A stretch of DNA of 14,206 bases from Micavibrio aeruginosavorus (GTDB lineage: Bacteria; Pseudomonadota; Alphaproteobacteria; UBA9219). Where the stretch lies: assembly GCA_020720905.1 (NCBI GenBank), contig DYNT01000004.1, forward strand, positions 10,108 to 24,313, read 5' to 3'. This document shows positions 14,188 through 14,206 of this stretch, in pieces. Every line of letters begins with the position of its first letter. Position 1 is the first letter of the stretch. The translations under genes and the position numbers were made by a program. Below the pieces are notes generated by a model. That model was not told the DNA's origin, made no database searches, and worked only from the letters and a program-made list of their open reading frames with translations.

Positions 14188-14206
14188 AGAGGCCGTACGT
14201 CGAGCT

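Noticed and set aside
14075..14206. Start of a further gene or tRNA at the right edge
   Set aside because: No start with a ribosome binding site, and no cloverleaf pattern; only the terminator hairpin is visible.

Overview
The window looks like a chromosomal segment of an alphaproteobacterium with moderate GC. The best taxonomic clue is a DUF2948-family gene next to infA, a pairing seen in alphaproteobacterial genomes. The -35 style TTGACG and the interspersed palindromes fit too, but the order cannot be fixed from sequence alone.

Layout, left to right. (1) Positions 1-700, minus strand: a type II toxin-antitoxin module of the BrnT/BrnA family. The toxin reading frame is broken by one extra base in a T6-G-T6 tract. 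A near-consensus promoter overlaps a pair of 9-bp direct repeats upstream, a probable autoregulatory operator. Imperfect 14/16-bp direct repeats flank the module. (2) 715-3673, minus strand: the start of the str ribosomal operon, rpsL-rpsG-fusA, complete and tightly spaced, but without tuf after fusA; the toxin-antitoxin module lies there instead. (3) 3674-4177: a 500-bp divergent gap with candidate promoter elements and a long inverted repeat. (4) 4178-5683, plus strand: rsmE (16S rRNA methyltransferase) and an unrecognised, lysine-rich, partly coiled-coil protein. (5) 5699-6406, minus strand: infA (IF-1) preceded by the DUF2948 gene. (6) 6607-9515, plus strand: pheA (prephenate dehydratase) and long-form sppA (signal peptide peptidase), separated by a 122-bp palindromic repeat and a GC-rich hairpin. 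(7) 9599-14074, plus strand: part of a surface-polysaccharide locus. It holds a chimeric remnant that begins like a glycosyltransferase and ends in a membrane segment, then an AsnB-type amidotransferase, a GT4 glycosyltransferase overlapping it by 4 bases, a 176-bp cluster of nested hairpins, and an NAD-dependent sugar epimerase/dehydratase. A symmetric AT-flanked hairpin terminator closes the window.

Functionally this is mostly housekeeping (translation, rRNA modification, phenylalanine synthesis, membrane proteolysis) interrupted by two accessory zones, the toxin-antitoxin module and the polysaccharide locus. The most notable signals are the homopolymer frameshift in brnT with its compact promoter-operator, the apparent insertion of that module after fusA, the deletion-fusion remnant at 9599-9823, and the interspersed palindromic repeats. 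I found no strong evidence for an undescribed multi-gene system.
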